In this document: positions 53,144 to 61,639 of the stretch, piece by piece
Numbering within the stretch: the first letter of the stretch is position 1
How the letters are laid out: each line of letters begins with the position of its first letter
Origin: Chitinophagales bacterium
GTDB lineage: Bacteria > Bacteroidota > Bacteroidia > Chitinophagales > Saprospiraceae
NCBI GenBank assembly: GCA_013299105.1
Contig: JAAFJY010000015.1
Coordinates: 62,001 to 126,000, forward strand
DNA: 64,000 nucleotides
Direction of reading: 5' to 3'
Notes under the pieces: generated by a model
What the model saw: only the letters and a program-made list of their open reading frames with translations
What the model was told of the DNA's origin: nothing
The model's database searches: none
Made by a program: the position numbers and the translations under genes

Positions 53144-53643
53144 TATTTCAGTGCAAAAGTGGTCGAAAAAATATTGGCGGTGTCTATTTTTTGTCCCGCT
53201 TTGAAGTCCTTTAGGTTTGGATAACGGATGCTACGGGTTGCGTAATCCACTCTCCAAGCAGTTTGGTGGATGTTCAACATGCGCGTTGCCACTGAGCGGA
53301 TGCACAAGTCGCGAAAAGTGGTGTCAGTGTTGGTATGGTGCTTAAACGCGTAAAAGCGATTGTCGGATTCTGCGTTGGAGGTGAAAAAGGTGAAGCCCTT
53401 CAGGGTACTGTACGCTTTTTGTTTCCCTCCGTCTTCAAAAACAGTGATTTGCACTTCGGAACTTTTGCCTACATCGGGTGAAAAAAAACCGTATTGCCAA
53501 ATGGAATAGTTGACACTGCAAATGAAAGCCAGGGGTTTTTCCATCCAAGTTCCTCTGGCGGCGGTATCCAAGCCATGAAAAATGACCACCACAATGGTGA
53601 GCAGGTGGATGAAAGCGAGGGCGTAAATGAGCTTTCGCATCAT
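53143..53643 (-). CDS. Hypothetical membrane-anchored protein, HTTM partner
   Basis: Protein of 166 residues with an N-terminal hydrophobic helix (about 4-22) and a mostly extracytoplasmic body. The middle (KSSEVQITVFEDGGKQKAYS) looks beta-rich. No family is recognised. It is directly coupled to the HTTM gene by a TAATG overlap. Accessory proteins encoded just before HTTM proteins recur in Bacteroidota, suggesting they work together. Confidence 0.82.
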   Translation of the reverse strand: MMRKLIYALAFIHLLTIVVVIFHGLDTAARGTWMEKPLAFICSVNYSIWQYGFFSPDVGKSSEVQITVFEDGGKQKAYSTLKGFTFFTSNAESDNRFYAFKHHTNTDTTFRDLCIRSVATRMLNIHQTAWRVDYATRSIRYPNLKDFKAGQKIDTANIFSTTFALK

Positions 53644-53676
53644 GAGTTTGAGGTAGAGACATTACATGCAGGACAA

Positions 53677-53703
53677 GGACGTACAGCTTGTAGCCATACG
53701 TCC
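53677..53703. other. Hairpin GGACGTA-N13-TACGTCC between two minus-strand genes
   Basis: A perfect 7-bp inverted repeat in the 85-base gap between the 134-residue secreted-protein gene and the HTTM pair. There is no T run on the minus strand, so it is not a typical terminator. Confidence 0.35.
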
Positions 53704-53728
53704 CTGATGCATATTGAAGCAAAAAAGA

Positions 53729-54133
53729 TTATCTCGTCTTGTATTTGGCCATGATTTGATTGAGCTTGAGTGCTTTCTCTTTGCCTAACACACTGACCAG
53801 ATCACTACTGCCAACGGCGAGCACATAGATGACATCATCGCCTTCTACTACAAAAACAATCCAGCCCGCAGCTTCGCCAGGGTTGGTTATTTTGCGTACT
53901 TGTTCAACGTCGGTCATTTTTACAGCACGCTTGCCAAGTGTGGTGCTTTTGTTGTTGAATTGCAAACGGTACTTGGATTGGTCCACGCCTTTGAAGAGTT
54001 CAGCAATGGCTTTTTGGTCTGCCGCTGAAACACCTTTTTTGACGGTTTTGTCACCTTGCGCGTAAGTGTTTTGTGTTGAAAATAGCATTACCACTAGGAT
54101 CATTCCTAGAAAGGAAAGGACTTTGGAATTCAT
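53729..54133 (-). CDS. Hypothetical secreted protein, 134 residues
   Basis: Signal peptide of about 25 residues (LSFLGMILVVMLFSTQNTYA), then a small domain of mixed strands and helices. DQKAIAELFKGVDQSKYRLQ and NPGEAAGWIVFVVEGDDVIY are its most structured parts. I recognise no family or catalytic motif. It stands alone on the minus strand, with about 210 bases upstream that hold only a short hairpin (54185-54204). Confidence 0.82.
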   Translation of the reverse strand: MNSKVLSFLGMILVVMLFSTQNTYAQGDKTVKKGVSAADQKAIAELFKGVDQSKYRLQFNNKSTTLGKRAVKMTDVEQVRKITNPGEAAGWIVFVVEGDDVIYVLAVGSSDLVSVLGKEKALKLNQIMAKYKTR

Positions 54134-54343
54134 GTAAACCGAATTTTAGGAGTTAATAAAACACTAAGGCTATTTCTGTGGATATTTAGCCACAATTGGC
54201 TGAAAATAAACAAGATACAGCCAGTTTCTTTTACGTTTAAGGCAAGTCTAAATGTAAGCTATCTATCAATACAGCGCAAGGGGTATCAAGAAGTTAAGGA
54301 TTTAGTGACATTTTTGTGACATTTTGTCCACTTAAAACTCCCG

Positions 54344-55096
54344 TCAAATAATCCGGGCGGGGCCAAAAGACGAGAAAAATACAAAGCCCTCGGCAAAATC
54401 ATATCCCGCCTCACGGCCCCGAAAGGCGTCCATTTCTCCATGAAAATCGTGGTACATATCAAGGCCACCTTGGCTGGCGTGGGCCATGATGGATTTCACC
54501 TTGGTATCTTGGGTAGCGGTGATGTCCACATAGTCGGTGGGTTTGAAGCCCATGCTTTGGGCACCCGTGAGGACTTCGTAGAAAAACAGTTGGAATTTTT
54601 TAGGCATTTCCAAGTAAGCCTGTAAGGTCAACATGCTGGCTGCGCGGTGGTCGGCGTGCGAATCGAGGGGCCAATGGGTGAAAACAAGGTCGGGGTTTTC
54701 ATACTCCAATACTTCACGAAGGCGTTTGGCCCATTCATTGTTGATGACCGAATCGCCATCGATCTGGCCCATAAATACAGGTTTGGCTCCCAGGATGTCA
54801 CAAGCTTCTAGGGCTTCTATCTTGCGGATTGCTGCGGCCTCGTCGTGGCCTTTACCACTGATACCAGCTTCGCCCGTGGTAAGATAAACGATGGTTACTT
54901 GATGACCCGCTTGGCTGAATTTGGCCAGGGTGCCTCCACAGCCTGTTTCAGGATCATCTGGATGACCACCAATGCAAACCACTTTCAGTTTTTCGGAGGA
55001 TTGGGCTTGAGCCATAGTAGTTGCATTGGCTGGCATACTTAGACCTGTACCAGCTAACAAGGTGTTTTGCAAAAAAGTTCGGCGGTTTTGCGGCAT
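54344..55096 (-). CDS. PIG-L family deacetylase with Tat-type signal
   Basis: Exported zinc deacetylase of 250 residues. The N-terminus carries a twin-arginine motif (NRRTFLQN) and a hydrophobic stretch, so export in folded form is likely. The zinc motif HPDDPETGCGG lies near residue 40 and HADHRAAS near 145, supplying the third ligand. Family members remove N-acetyl groups from GlcNAc-containing substrates. The location outside the cytoplasm distinguishes it from the LmbE half of the NagB fusion, suggesting a role on cell-surface or environmental glycans. It lies 38 bases downstream of the trkA gene on the same strand. Confidence 0.9.
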   Translation of the reverse strand: MPQNRRTFLQNTLLAGTGLSMPANATTMAQAQSSEKLKVVCIGGHPDDPETGCGGTLAKFSQAGHQVTIVYLTTGEAGISGKGHDEAAAIRKIEALEACDILGAKPVFMGQIDGDSVINNEWAKRLREVLEYENPDLVFTHWPLDSHADHRAASMLTLQAYLEMPKKFQLFFYEVLTGAQSMGFKPTDYVDITATQDTKVKSIMAHASQGGLDMYHDFHGEMDAFRGREAGYDFAEGFVFFSSFGPARII

Positions 55097-55134
55097 GATT
55101 CTCTCTTCGACCCTTCAACTTTTCAACCTTCAAT

Positions 55135-55845
55135 TTAATATCCGCCTTCACGCCCCACTTCGTAGGTATCGGCCAGTTTTTTGATTTCTGGGTTGGTGCC
55201 AAAAACAACCAGGATGTCGCCTTCTTCAAAATAAGTATCGGGTTTTACTACCCCTTCAGAAACGTAAATGACCTTGTTGACGCCCAAGAGGTTTTTCTTG
55301 ATGCGTTTGCGCACGATGGTCACAATGTTGAGGTTGAAATTTTTGCGTAGGTCAACGTCTTGCACAGTTTTGCCTACAAAGGAAGGCGGCAAGTGTAATT
55401 CTACTACGGAGTGGTTCTGGTCCAAATCAAAAGACTCGATGGCGGTCTTGAGGTTCAACTTTTTAGCCAGGCGCTCAGCGGCTTCCAATTCCGGGTGCAG
55501 AATTTCCTGGATGCCCATCGCTTCGAGCACGGTTTCGTGCGTAGTGGAAAGCGAGCGACTGATGACACGCTTAACGCCCAAGGTTTTCAGGTTGGCGGTG
55601 GTCATGAGGGAAGGACCCTCGTTTTCACCAATGGCCACTACGGCAACGTCGGTGTCTTTCAAAGGCAAATTGCGCAAGGCTACCATATTTGTACCATCCA
55701 AGGTAACGGCTTTGGTTACTTTGTCTTTGATCATTTCAACCCGATCTGGGTTTTTATCAATAGCAATGACCTCATGTCCCATTTCGGTCAGTTCAAAAGC
55801 CAAGGAAGCACCGAAATTGCCGAGGCCAAAAATCAAAACTTTCAT
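55135..55845 (-). CDS. trkA: Potassium uptake regulatory protein TrkA/KtrA
   Basis: Cytoplasmic RCK protein of 236 residues. The N-terminal Rossmann domain begins with VLIFGLGNFGASLAFEL and includes VIAIDKNPDRVE, which binds nucleotide. An RCK_C domain follows (about 145-230), ending in EEGDILVVFGTNPEIKKLA. It gates the TrkH/KtrB channel in response to ATP/ADP or NAD(H). The gene lies 93 bases after trkH on the same strand. Confidence 0.92.
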   Translation of the reverse strand: MKVLIFGLGNFGASLAFELTEMGHEVIAIDKNPDRVEMIKDKVTKAVTLDGTNMVALRNLPLKDTDVAVVAIGENEGPSLMTTANLKTLGVKRVISRSLSTTHETVLEAMGIQEILHPELEAAERLAKKLNLKTAIESFDLDQNHSVVELHLPPSFVGKTVQDVDLRKNFNLNIVTIVRKRIKKNLLGVNKVIYVSEGVVKPDTYFEEGDILVVFGTNPEIKKLADTYEVGREGGY

Positions 55846-55938
55846 ATTGTAGCGGGTTTATGGGCGTAGTTAAGGACTGTCGGGAAATTCCGTAGCGTCA
55901 AACCACCCTTTTACCTGTTTTATTGTCCGAAATACGGG

Positions 55939-57678
55939 TCAGTTGATCAAAACCGACTCCTTGGGCAAGCGGTAATGCGAGCATTCTACATCCTTGACCA
56001 ATCCGATCAAAATGGTGATCGCCCCCACTCGCCCCACAAACATAACAATTATGAGCAGTATTTTACTGAAATCACTCAATCCCATTGTAATTCCCAAGCT
56101 CAGGCCCACCGTTGAGTAGGCCGAAACACATTCAAAAAACACTGCGGTATGCGATAATTTTGGTTCAGCGTAGGCCATGATCGCAAAGGCGGTGCAAAAA
56201 ACGGCCACTGATAAAACGATGATGGCAAAAGCTCGGTTTACAGAATCTTGAGGTACTTCGCGGCCTGCGGCTTCAACCCTGGGTTTGTTGCGAACGATAG
56301 AAACAATGTTGAGAACCGCCAATGCAAAGGTACTGGTTTTGATCCCCCCACCAGTTGAAGCGGGCGATGCACCGATCCACATCAATAAAATGGTCATAAA
56401 AATCGTGGGTGCACTTAAGGCAGCCATGTCCACATTGTTGAAGCCCGCAGTACGGGGCGTGACACTACCCAGGAAAGCCACAGTGAATTTGCCCAAAAGA
56501 GTAGGGTGGTCTTTCATCACACCATTGTGCTCAAAAGCCCAAAAGAGAACCGTGCCCACCACCAACAAAATAGCGGTAGTATGGATGACAATACGGGTAT
56601 TGAGAGTCGCAATGCGGGTAGAGTGCTCGAATTTTGGAAGGTGGAGAAAGTAATGCTCATAAAAGCCCCAAATGGTGTTTTTGATCAAGGTCAATAGGTT
56701 GAGGGTGATGGAAAAACCCAGGCCTCCAAAAATAATTAGCACACAAACCATCAAGTGAATGGGATAGGCGAAACGCACTTCTTCTTGGTAGAGATTGTTG
56801 CTGAGGGTCGAAAAACCCGCATTGCAAAAGGCGGAAATGGCATGGAAAATGCTGAAAAAAGCCCGATCAAAGAAAGTAGGGAAATGGGTTTGGGGGAGGT
56901 AAAAGTACATGAAAACAGCTCCACAAGCCTCAACGAACAAACTGAGCAACACGATTTTTAAAGCCAGTTCAAACAAGCCGCCAAATTTCTCGGAACTCAA
57001 AAAGTCGCGGATAAACAAGCCTTCAACGTAGGAAGACTTGCCCTTGAAGAAAAAGGCAAAAAATGCGGTCAAAGTCAACATGCCCAGTCCGCCGAGTTGG
57101 ATACAAATTAGGATTACTGTTTTGCCAAAAGTGGTAAACGCAGTTTGGGTATCCACGACCGAAAGCCCAGTAACACTCACTGCACTCGTAATGGTAAACA
57201 AGGCATTGATGAAACTGATGCCATGGGTCGTGGCATTGGGCAATTTTAGCAAGAGCACCCCCATGACGATGACAACCATGAAACTACCAGTAAATATTAA
57301 AGCCGGGGAAAAAGACTTGCGGTACAAGACATTGGTAATCGCTGTCAACCCATACAAAACCAAGAGCAAAACATTGGCTAAAAACATGCCCTCGTGTTCT
57401 AAAATGGCATTGGTCAAGGGGGTGCCTATGATCCAATCTACCATGATGACCACGGTGGTACTCAAAGGTAGGAAGATTCTAATGGCGTAAAAAAGATTGA
57501 AAGGTATGTCGTGGTTGAGCAAACGATAAGTCTCCAGTAAAGCAAAAGCAAGCGTTACGCTGAAGTAAATGTATTCAATTACCCGCTGCGCTTCTTTAGT
57601 TTGGTTGAAGCCGTAATCATACAGTACTGCCGCAAGGGCAATGAGTGTAAGGAATTGAATAATTCTTTTGATCCTCAC
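55939..57678 (-). CDS. trkH: Potassium uptake protein TrkH/KtrB
   Basis: Membrane protein of 579 residues with the MPM architecture: four successive membrane-pore-membrane repeats. The filter regions are visible as short Gly-containing segments such as ITSAVSVTGLSVVDT, SAFCNAGFSTLSNN, VTPRTAGFNNVDM and SAYSTVGLSLGIT. The extra N-terminal helices, about 130 residues, are common in Bacteroidota and in KtrB/TrkH variants. It conducts potassium, coupled to sodium or protons, when assembled with the TrkA ring encoded downstream. Confidence 0.93.
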   Translation of the reverse strand: MRIKRIIQFLTLIALAAVLYDYGFNQTKEAQRVIEYIYFSVTLAFALLETYRLLNHDIPFNLFYAIRIFLPLSTTVVIMVDWIIGTPLTNAILEHEGMFLANVLLLVLYGLTAITNVLYRKSFSPALIFTGSFMVVIVMGVLLLKLPNATTHGISFINALFTITSAVSVTGLSVVDTQTAFTTFGKTVILICIQLGGLGMLTLTAFFAFFFKGKSSYVEGLFIRDFLSSEKFGGLFELALKIVLLSLFVEACGAVFMYFYLPQTHFPTFFDRAFFSIFHAISAFCNAGFSTLSNNLYQEEVRFAYPIHLMVCVLIIFGGLGFSITLNLLTLIKNTIWGFYEHYFLHLPKFEHSTRIATLNTRIVIHTTAILLVVGTVLFWAFEHNGVMKDHPTLLGKFTVAFLGSVTPRTAGFNNVDMAALSAPTIFMTILLMWIGASPASTGGGIKTSTFALAVLNIVSIVRNKPRVEAAGREVPQDSVNRAFAIIVLSVAVFCTAFAIMAYAEPKLSHTAVFFECVSAYSTVGLSLGITMGLSDFSKILLIIVMFVGRVGAITILIGLVKDVECSHYRLPKESVLIN

Positions 57679-57723
57679 AGGAGCTAGTTTGAGTGCATAG
57701 CTAGTTCATGGAACTATAATCGG

Positions 57724-57754
57724 TAAAGGTAGTAATCAATATGAAATGTCCAAA
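57724..57754 (-). promoter_or_regulatory. Candidate promoter of trkH-trkA (TTTG-N19-TACCTTTA)
   Basis: On the minus strand a TTTG (57751-57754) and TACCTTTA (57724-57731) lie 19 bases apart; the -7 box misses the last G of TANNTTTG. The ATG of trkH lies about 46 bases downstream. Confidence 0.4.
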
Positions 57755-57798
57755 AAAATGTTGAGGGGTTCCTCCAAAGCGCCAATCAAAACAAAAAA

Positions 57799-57832
57799 GG
57801 CACCAATGAATCAAAGTCGATTAATTGGTGCC
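57799..57832 (-). terminator. Terminator of the small lipoprotein gene
   Basis: A perfect 9-bp stem (GGCACCAAT / ATTGGTGCC) with a 16-base loop is followed on the minus strand by TTTTTTG. It lies 25 bases after the lipoprotein stop. Confidence 0.88.
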
Positions 57833-57857
57833 CTTACATTTCATGATTGACCTGAAC

Positions 57858-58133
57858 TTACTTACAGGTAAAATCCTTGAGGCTTTCCTGGTATTGCTTG
57901 CGCTCATCAGCGGTCAGGCCACCACAATTGTTCACCAAAACGGTCAGCGATTTTTTTACGGCTTCGCATTTGGTGGCGTTGTCGAGGTCATTGGTCCAGG
58001 CTAAAAGAGCGTCTTGGTAGATCTTGACTTCTGCTTCGCAGCGGTTGGTGTTGACTGGATCGTCTTTTTTGCAAGCAGTTTGAGCGAACAGTGCTGCTGC
58101 TAACAACACCGTGAGTAGGAAGTTCTTTTTCAT
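57858..58133 (-). CDS. Small lipoprotein, 91 residues
   Basis: Starts at the ATG at 58133 (MKKNFLLTVLLAAALFAQTA); an in-frame codon at 58178 lies within the promoter and is rejected. The lipobox QTAC is followed by KKDD, which resembles the charged signal that sends Bacteroidota lipoproteins to the cell surface. The mature part has four further cysteines (CEAEV, CEAVK, CGGLT, CK), suggesting disulfide bonds, and is mostly helical. The family is not recognised. Its own promoter and terminator make it a monocistronic unit. Confidence 0.82.
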   Translation of the reverse strand: MKKNFLLTVLLAAALFAQTACKKDDPVNTNRCEAEVKIYQDALLAWTNDLDNATKCEAVKKSLTVLVNNCGGLTADERKQYQESLKDFTCK

Positions 58134-58175
58134 AGTAAAGAATTGGTTTTCAGGAAGAAAAAAATCGGTTTTCAC

Positions 58176-58206
58176 CAAAAATACTCCCTAAACCAACGCC
58201 CGTCAA
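58176..58206 (-). promoter_or_regulatory. Promoter of the small lipoprotein gene (TTG-N20-TATTTTTG)
   Basis: On the minus strand TTG (58204-58206) and TATTTTTG (58176-58183) have the consensus spacing of 20 bases. The ATG at 58133 follows after a leader of about 37 bases. Confidence 0.55.
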
Positions 58207-58285
58207 GGTCAGGTATTTTTTCTAACATAAAATTTAACAAATGTCAACTGCTGCAAGGAGAACGAAACTATGGGCTAGCAACGCG

Positions 58286-58426
58286 AGAATTTTTTGTCGA
58301 AACCAGAATTTCTGTCTGAACTAGAATTTTTGTCGAAACCGGAATTTGCAGGATTACAGAATTCCAGAATTACTTGCGTGATGTGACCAAAACAAGAATT
58401 TTAATGAATTGGCCCGCTTCGCGGTC
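58286..58426 (-). repeat. Dispersed repeat family R, copy C
   Basis: On the minus strand it begins GACCGCGAAGCGGGCC, continues with CATCACGCAAGTAATTCTGG, and ends in three successive 18-base units: AATTCCGGTTTCGACAAA, AATTCTAGTTCAGACAGA, AATTCTGGTTTCGACAAA. This is the longest copy and shows the subrepeat structure best. Confidence 0.82.
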
Positions 58427-58496
58427 AAGATAATCAAGGTTCGAATGGGTAGAAATTTTACCAAGAACTAGAGACGGTTGTTTTGTCTCTAGAGAA

Positions 58497-61043
58497 CTAC
58501 TGCTTAATCAACCAAACTTGCTCAAAATGCAGCCCATCTCCCAAGCGCAGCAGGTATTGACCCGGGATCAAGTCCTGCAAATTCCAGCTATCTTGGGTGC
58601 CACTTACCTTGACTTCGCGTAGTTTTTGCCCAAAAAGATTGAACAAACTCAAGTTTAATGCTTGGCTCGATGCAGTTTTATACCACTGGATTTGCAGCAC
58701 ATCCACTACTGGATTGGGGAAAGTTTTTAAGTGGAAGCTGGTTTTATTGGGGTTTTTCAGTGCAGTAGTGCCTCCTTGCAGCAAAGTGCTCAGAGGGTAC
58801 GAAAAAATAGATTTTCCGTAAGTACCCGCCACCAATTCACGGCGAGTTTCGTTCCAGGCCAGGGAATACACGGCAATCAATGGCATGTCGGCCCCTAGGC
58901 GGTACCAGTTTTCGCCTGCATCACGGGTACCATACACTCCTGCATCGGTGGCTACAAACAAGTATTTTTCCTCGTAACCAGGCAAAATGAACAGGTCATT
59001 GATGGCCAAATTGGGCAAATTACCTGCGCAGGATTTCCAGGTACGGCCCAAATCTGCACTGCGGTGCAGGTGCGGACGGTTGTCATTGTCTTTGTACCCA
59101 GAGTGGGTCACGTACAAAGTGTTGGGGAAGTTAGGGCTGAATTTTACCGCTGTAACATATCGATCGGGGAGTGTTTCATCCACCCGATTCCAGGATTGAC
59201 CCTGGTTTTGACTGAACCAAACATTGCCATCCGAGGTGCCCGCTGCCAGGTAACTGGAAGTAAAACGCGATTCGCTCAATACAGAAACGGTGTGAAAATT
59301 CCGCCCAAAAATTACGCCATCGGTCAAATCAGGGCTGATCGCTTTCCAATTGACTTGCTCTCCAGTGGTGTTTTGGTAAACCCTTTGAGTGCCAGTATAC
59401 AGAGTGCTTGGATTGTGTTGGCTGATGATCAAAGGTGCATCCCAATTGACCCGGTCCTCGCGGTCGATGCCCTGGGTGGCCCCCCGAAAACTGAGGCCAC
59501 CATTGGTACTTACTCCGATGTAGCCATTTTGCATTAGGGCCCAGACCACGTTGGGGTTGCTGGGATTGAAGCGCATTTGGAAGCCATCGCCGCCAAACAT
59601 TTCTTGCCAGCGGGTGTTCAGACCATCACCAAAAACCGTTCCATTGTCCTGTGCACCTCCATAATAGCGTTGGGGTTGGTGAGGGTTGTATTCAATGCGG
59701 TAAAATTGGGTGGTGGGAATATCTTCAATGTCTTCCCAGGCTTCGCCCCTGGTATTGCCGCGATAAGCTCCACCATCAGTACCCAAGAAGGTCTCGCCGC
59801 TGGGCCCAAAAACCATTGCGTGTTTGTCGGCATGAACATTGGGGAAATCAACTACCCGCCAAGTACGGCCATTGTCACTGCTGCGCCAAAGACTGACGCT
59901 GAGGATGAAAAGCTCCTGGAAATTATTGGGATTGACGGCAATTTTGCCAAAATACCAACCCAAGCCCTGCATCACTGAGGGCGGCAGGTCGCTGGTGTCC
60001 CAATCAATTAGTTTTTGCCAGGTTCGGCCTTGGTCGGCGCTGCGGTAAATATTGTCGAGCTGGGAATTAGCATTCACTACAAGCGCAAAAATGAGGTTAG
60101 GATCACCTTTGAAAGTAGTGAGCCCAATGCGGCCCACATTTACACCACTGGGCAAACCACCGCCCAAGCGTTCCCAAGTTTGTCCGGCATTGGTGCTTTT
60201 GTAAATGCCACACGCGGCTCCATTAAAAATCGTTTCGCGGTTGTTGCGGATCCTGGTCCAAGCCGAGGCGTAAAGTATTTTATTATCGCTGGGGTCCATC
60301 ACAATGTCGATGACCCCGGTTTGTTTGTTTACGAACAGGGATTGCCGCCAGGTTTTGCCACCATCCACACTTTTATAAAGGCCCCGGTCATCATTGCGCT
60401 CGAAAGGTAAGCCCATCGTGGTAGCGTAAATGACTTTGCTGTCTTGCGGGTCGATGAGGATTTTAGCTACGATTCGGGTTTCTTGCAAGCCGATGTTTTC
60501 CCAAGTTTGGCCGCCATTCATTGAGCGGTAAATGCCATCGCCAAGGAATGGATAGCCTGTGATATTGGCGTCGCCCGTACCTATGTAAACGATGTCGGTA
60601 TTTTTTGGATCGAGGGTGATGGCACTGATGGCGAGGTAAGGTTTATCGTCGAAAATGGGTGTCCAAGTGCGGCCTCCATTGGTGGTTTTGTACAATCCAC
60701 CGGAGGAGAACCCTGCGTAAATAACATTGCTATTGTTGGGATGTACAGCCATTGCATTGATGCGGGCCCCAATATTACCCGGTCCCCTTAATACCCACGG
60801 CTCATTGAAGCCAGTTGGACTGTTGCGGAGATTTTGGTCGGCTCTGGCTTGGTCCAAGGCCAGGCGCATTGCATTCTCGCCAATGCCCGTCTCAGGATAA
60901 GCCCTTTGCAGGAAAAAATGATCAGCGGGGGCGTGTTTGCGTGAAATCGCTCCGGGCTCGGTCCGATCAGGGGGCTGAACCGAGTTAGATTTGTTACAAG
61001 CAAAAAGCGCTGAGACCAGCGCAAGCAACACTAAGGTACGCAT
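58497..61043 (-). CDS. Large secreted Asp-box (BNR/VPS10-like) repeat protein with type IX sorting domain
   Basis: Exported protein of 848 residues. The N-terminus is a hydrophobic signal followed by a cysteine (ALFAC), so it may be a lipoprotein. Most of the chain is a beta-propeller-like array of Asp-box repeats such as GGLYKTTNGGRTWTP, GIYRSMNGGQTWEN, GLYKSVDGGKTWRQ, GIYKSTNAGQTWERL and HRSADLGRTWKS. These occur in sialidases and VPS10/sortilin proteins, but no sialidase catalytic set (Arg triad, Tyr) can be identified. The last 85 residues form a type IX sorting domain (FPNPVVDVLQIQW, GQYLLRLGDG). A lipid signal and a sorting domain together are unusual; the cysteine may be incidental. 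It probably binds or processes extracellular glycans. Confidence 0.9.
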   Translation of the reverse strand: MRTLVLLALVSALFACNKSNSVQPPDRTEPGAISRKHAPADHFFLQRAYPETGIGENAMRLALDQARADQNLRNSPTGFNEPWVLRGPGNIGARINAMAVHPNNSNVIYAGFSSGGLYKTTNGGRTWTPIFDDKPYLAISAITLDPKNTDIVYIGTGDANITGYPFLGDGIYRSMNGGQTWENIGLQETRIVAKILIDPQDSKVIYATTMGLPFERNDDRGLYKSVDGGKTWRQSLFVNKQTGVIDIVMDPSDNKILYASAWTRIRNNRETIFNGAACGIYKSTNAGQTWERLGGGLPSGVNVGRIGLTTFKGDPNLIFALVVNANSQLDNIYRSADQGRTWQKLIDWDTSDLPPSVMQGLGWYFGKIAVNPNNFQELFILSVSLWRSSDNGRTWRVVDFPNVHADKHAMVFGPSGETFLGTDGGAYRGNTRGEAWEDIEDIPTTQFYRIEYNPHQPQRYYGGAQDNGTVFGDGLNTRWQEMFGGDGFQMRFNPSNPNVVWALMQNGYIGVSTNGGLSFRGATQGIDREDRVNWDAPLIISQHNPSTLYTGTQRVYQNTTGEQVNWKAISPDLTDGVIFGRNFHTVSVLSESRFTSSYLAAGTSDGNVWFSQNQGQSWNRVDETLPDRYVTAVKFSPNFPNTLYVTHSGYKDNDNRPHLHRSADLGRTWKSCAGNLPNLAINDLFILPGYEEKYLFVATDAGVYGTRDAGENWYRLGADMPLIAVYSLAWNETRRELVAGTYGKSIFSYPLSTLLQGGTTALKNPNKTSFHLKTFPNPVVDVLQIQWYKTASSQALNLSLFNLFGQKLREVKVSGTQDSWNLQDLIPGQYLLRLGDGLHFEQVWLIKQ

Positions 61044-61096
61044 GTAGGTGAAAATTGGGCAATGGGCAATGCAGCAATTGGGCTGTGGCTAACAAC

Positions 61097-61639
61097 TTAT
61101 TTGATGTACTGCTGAAACAAATCTTTGAGACCTTGGGCATCTTCCGGTTTCATGCGCCCTCCGAGGATGAGGCGTACTTCGCGGCGACGGGGAGCGCTTT
61201 CGTATCGCTGTTGTTCTATTTCATTGAGGGGTAAAACGGGAGGAACGGTGGTGGGTTTGCCATTGGCGTCATCTAAACCTACGAAAGTATAGTAAGCATG
61301 GTTGCAACGACGCGCATTTTGGCCCTTGATATCGGCAGCAAAAACCTCGACATACACTTCTACCGAGCTGGTAAAGGCGCGGGTGACGCTGGCTTCGAGG
61401 GTCACGATTTCGCCCATGCGAATGGGGGCTTGGAACGATACGTGGTCGACCGAGGCCGTCACCACATGGGTTTCACAGTGTTTGCCGGCACAAATGGCGC
61501 TTACAATGTCCATCCAACGCAGCAGGTTGCCGCCCATTAGGTTACCCATTGGGTTGGTGTCGTTGGGCATCACCATTTCGGTCATCACCGAGGCAGACTC
61601 GCTTACTCTTTTTGCTTGCATTGGTTTTTCTTGGCTCAT
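61097..61639 (-). CDS. Acyl-CoA thioesterase, hotdog fold
   Basis: Protein of 180 residues of the YciA/BACH type, which splits acyl-CoA into free acid and CoA. NPMGNLMGGNLLRWMDIVSA contains the conserved catalytic-region Asn and Asp, and VTASVDHVSFQAPIRMGEIV is the hotdog strand signature. The C-terminal 40 residues are an extension with charged helices. It starts inside the stop of the upstream gene (ATGA overlap), forming a three-gene operon with lipB. Confidence 0.92.
   Translation of the reverse strand: MSQEKPMQAKRVSESASVMTEMVMPNDTNPMGNLMGGNLLRWMDIVSAICAGKHCETHVVTASVDHVSFQAPIRMGEIVTLEASVTRAFTSSVEVYVEVFAADIKGQNARRCNHAYYTFVGLDDANGKPTTVPPVLPLNEIEQQRYESAPRRREVRLILGGRMKPEDAQGLKDLFQQYIK

Larger units (their letters stand above)
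58134..58496. other. Intergenic region with promoter and repeat copy C
   Basis: About 360 bases between two minus-strand genes. It contains the lipoprotein promoter (58176-58206) and copy C of the dispersed repeat (58286-58426). Confidence 0.6.
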
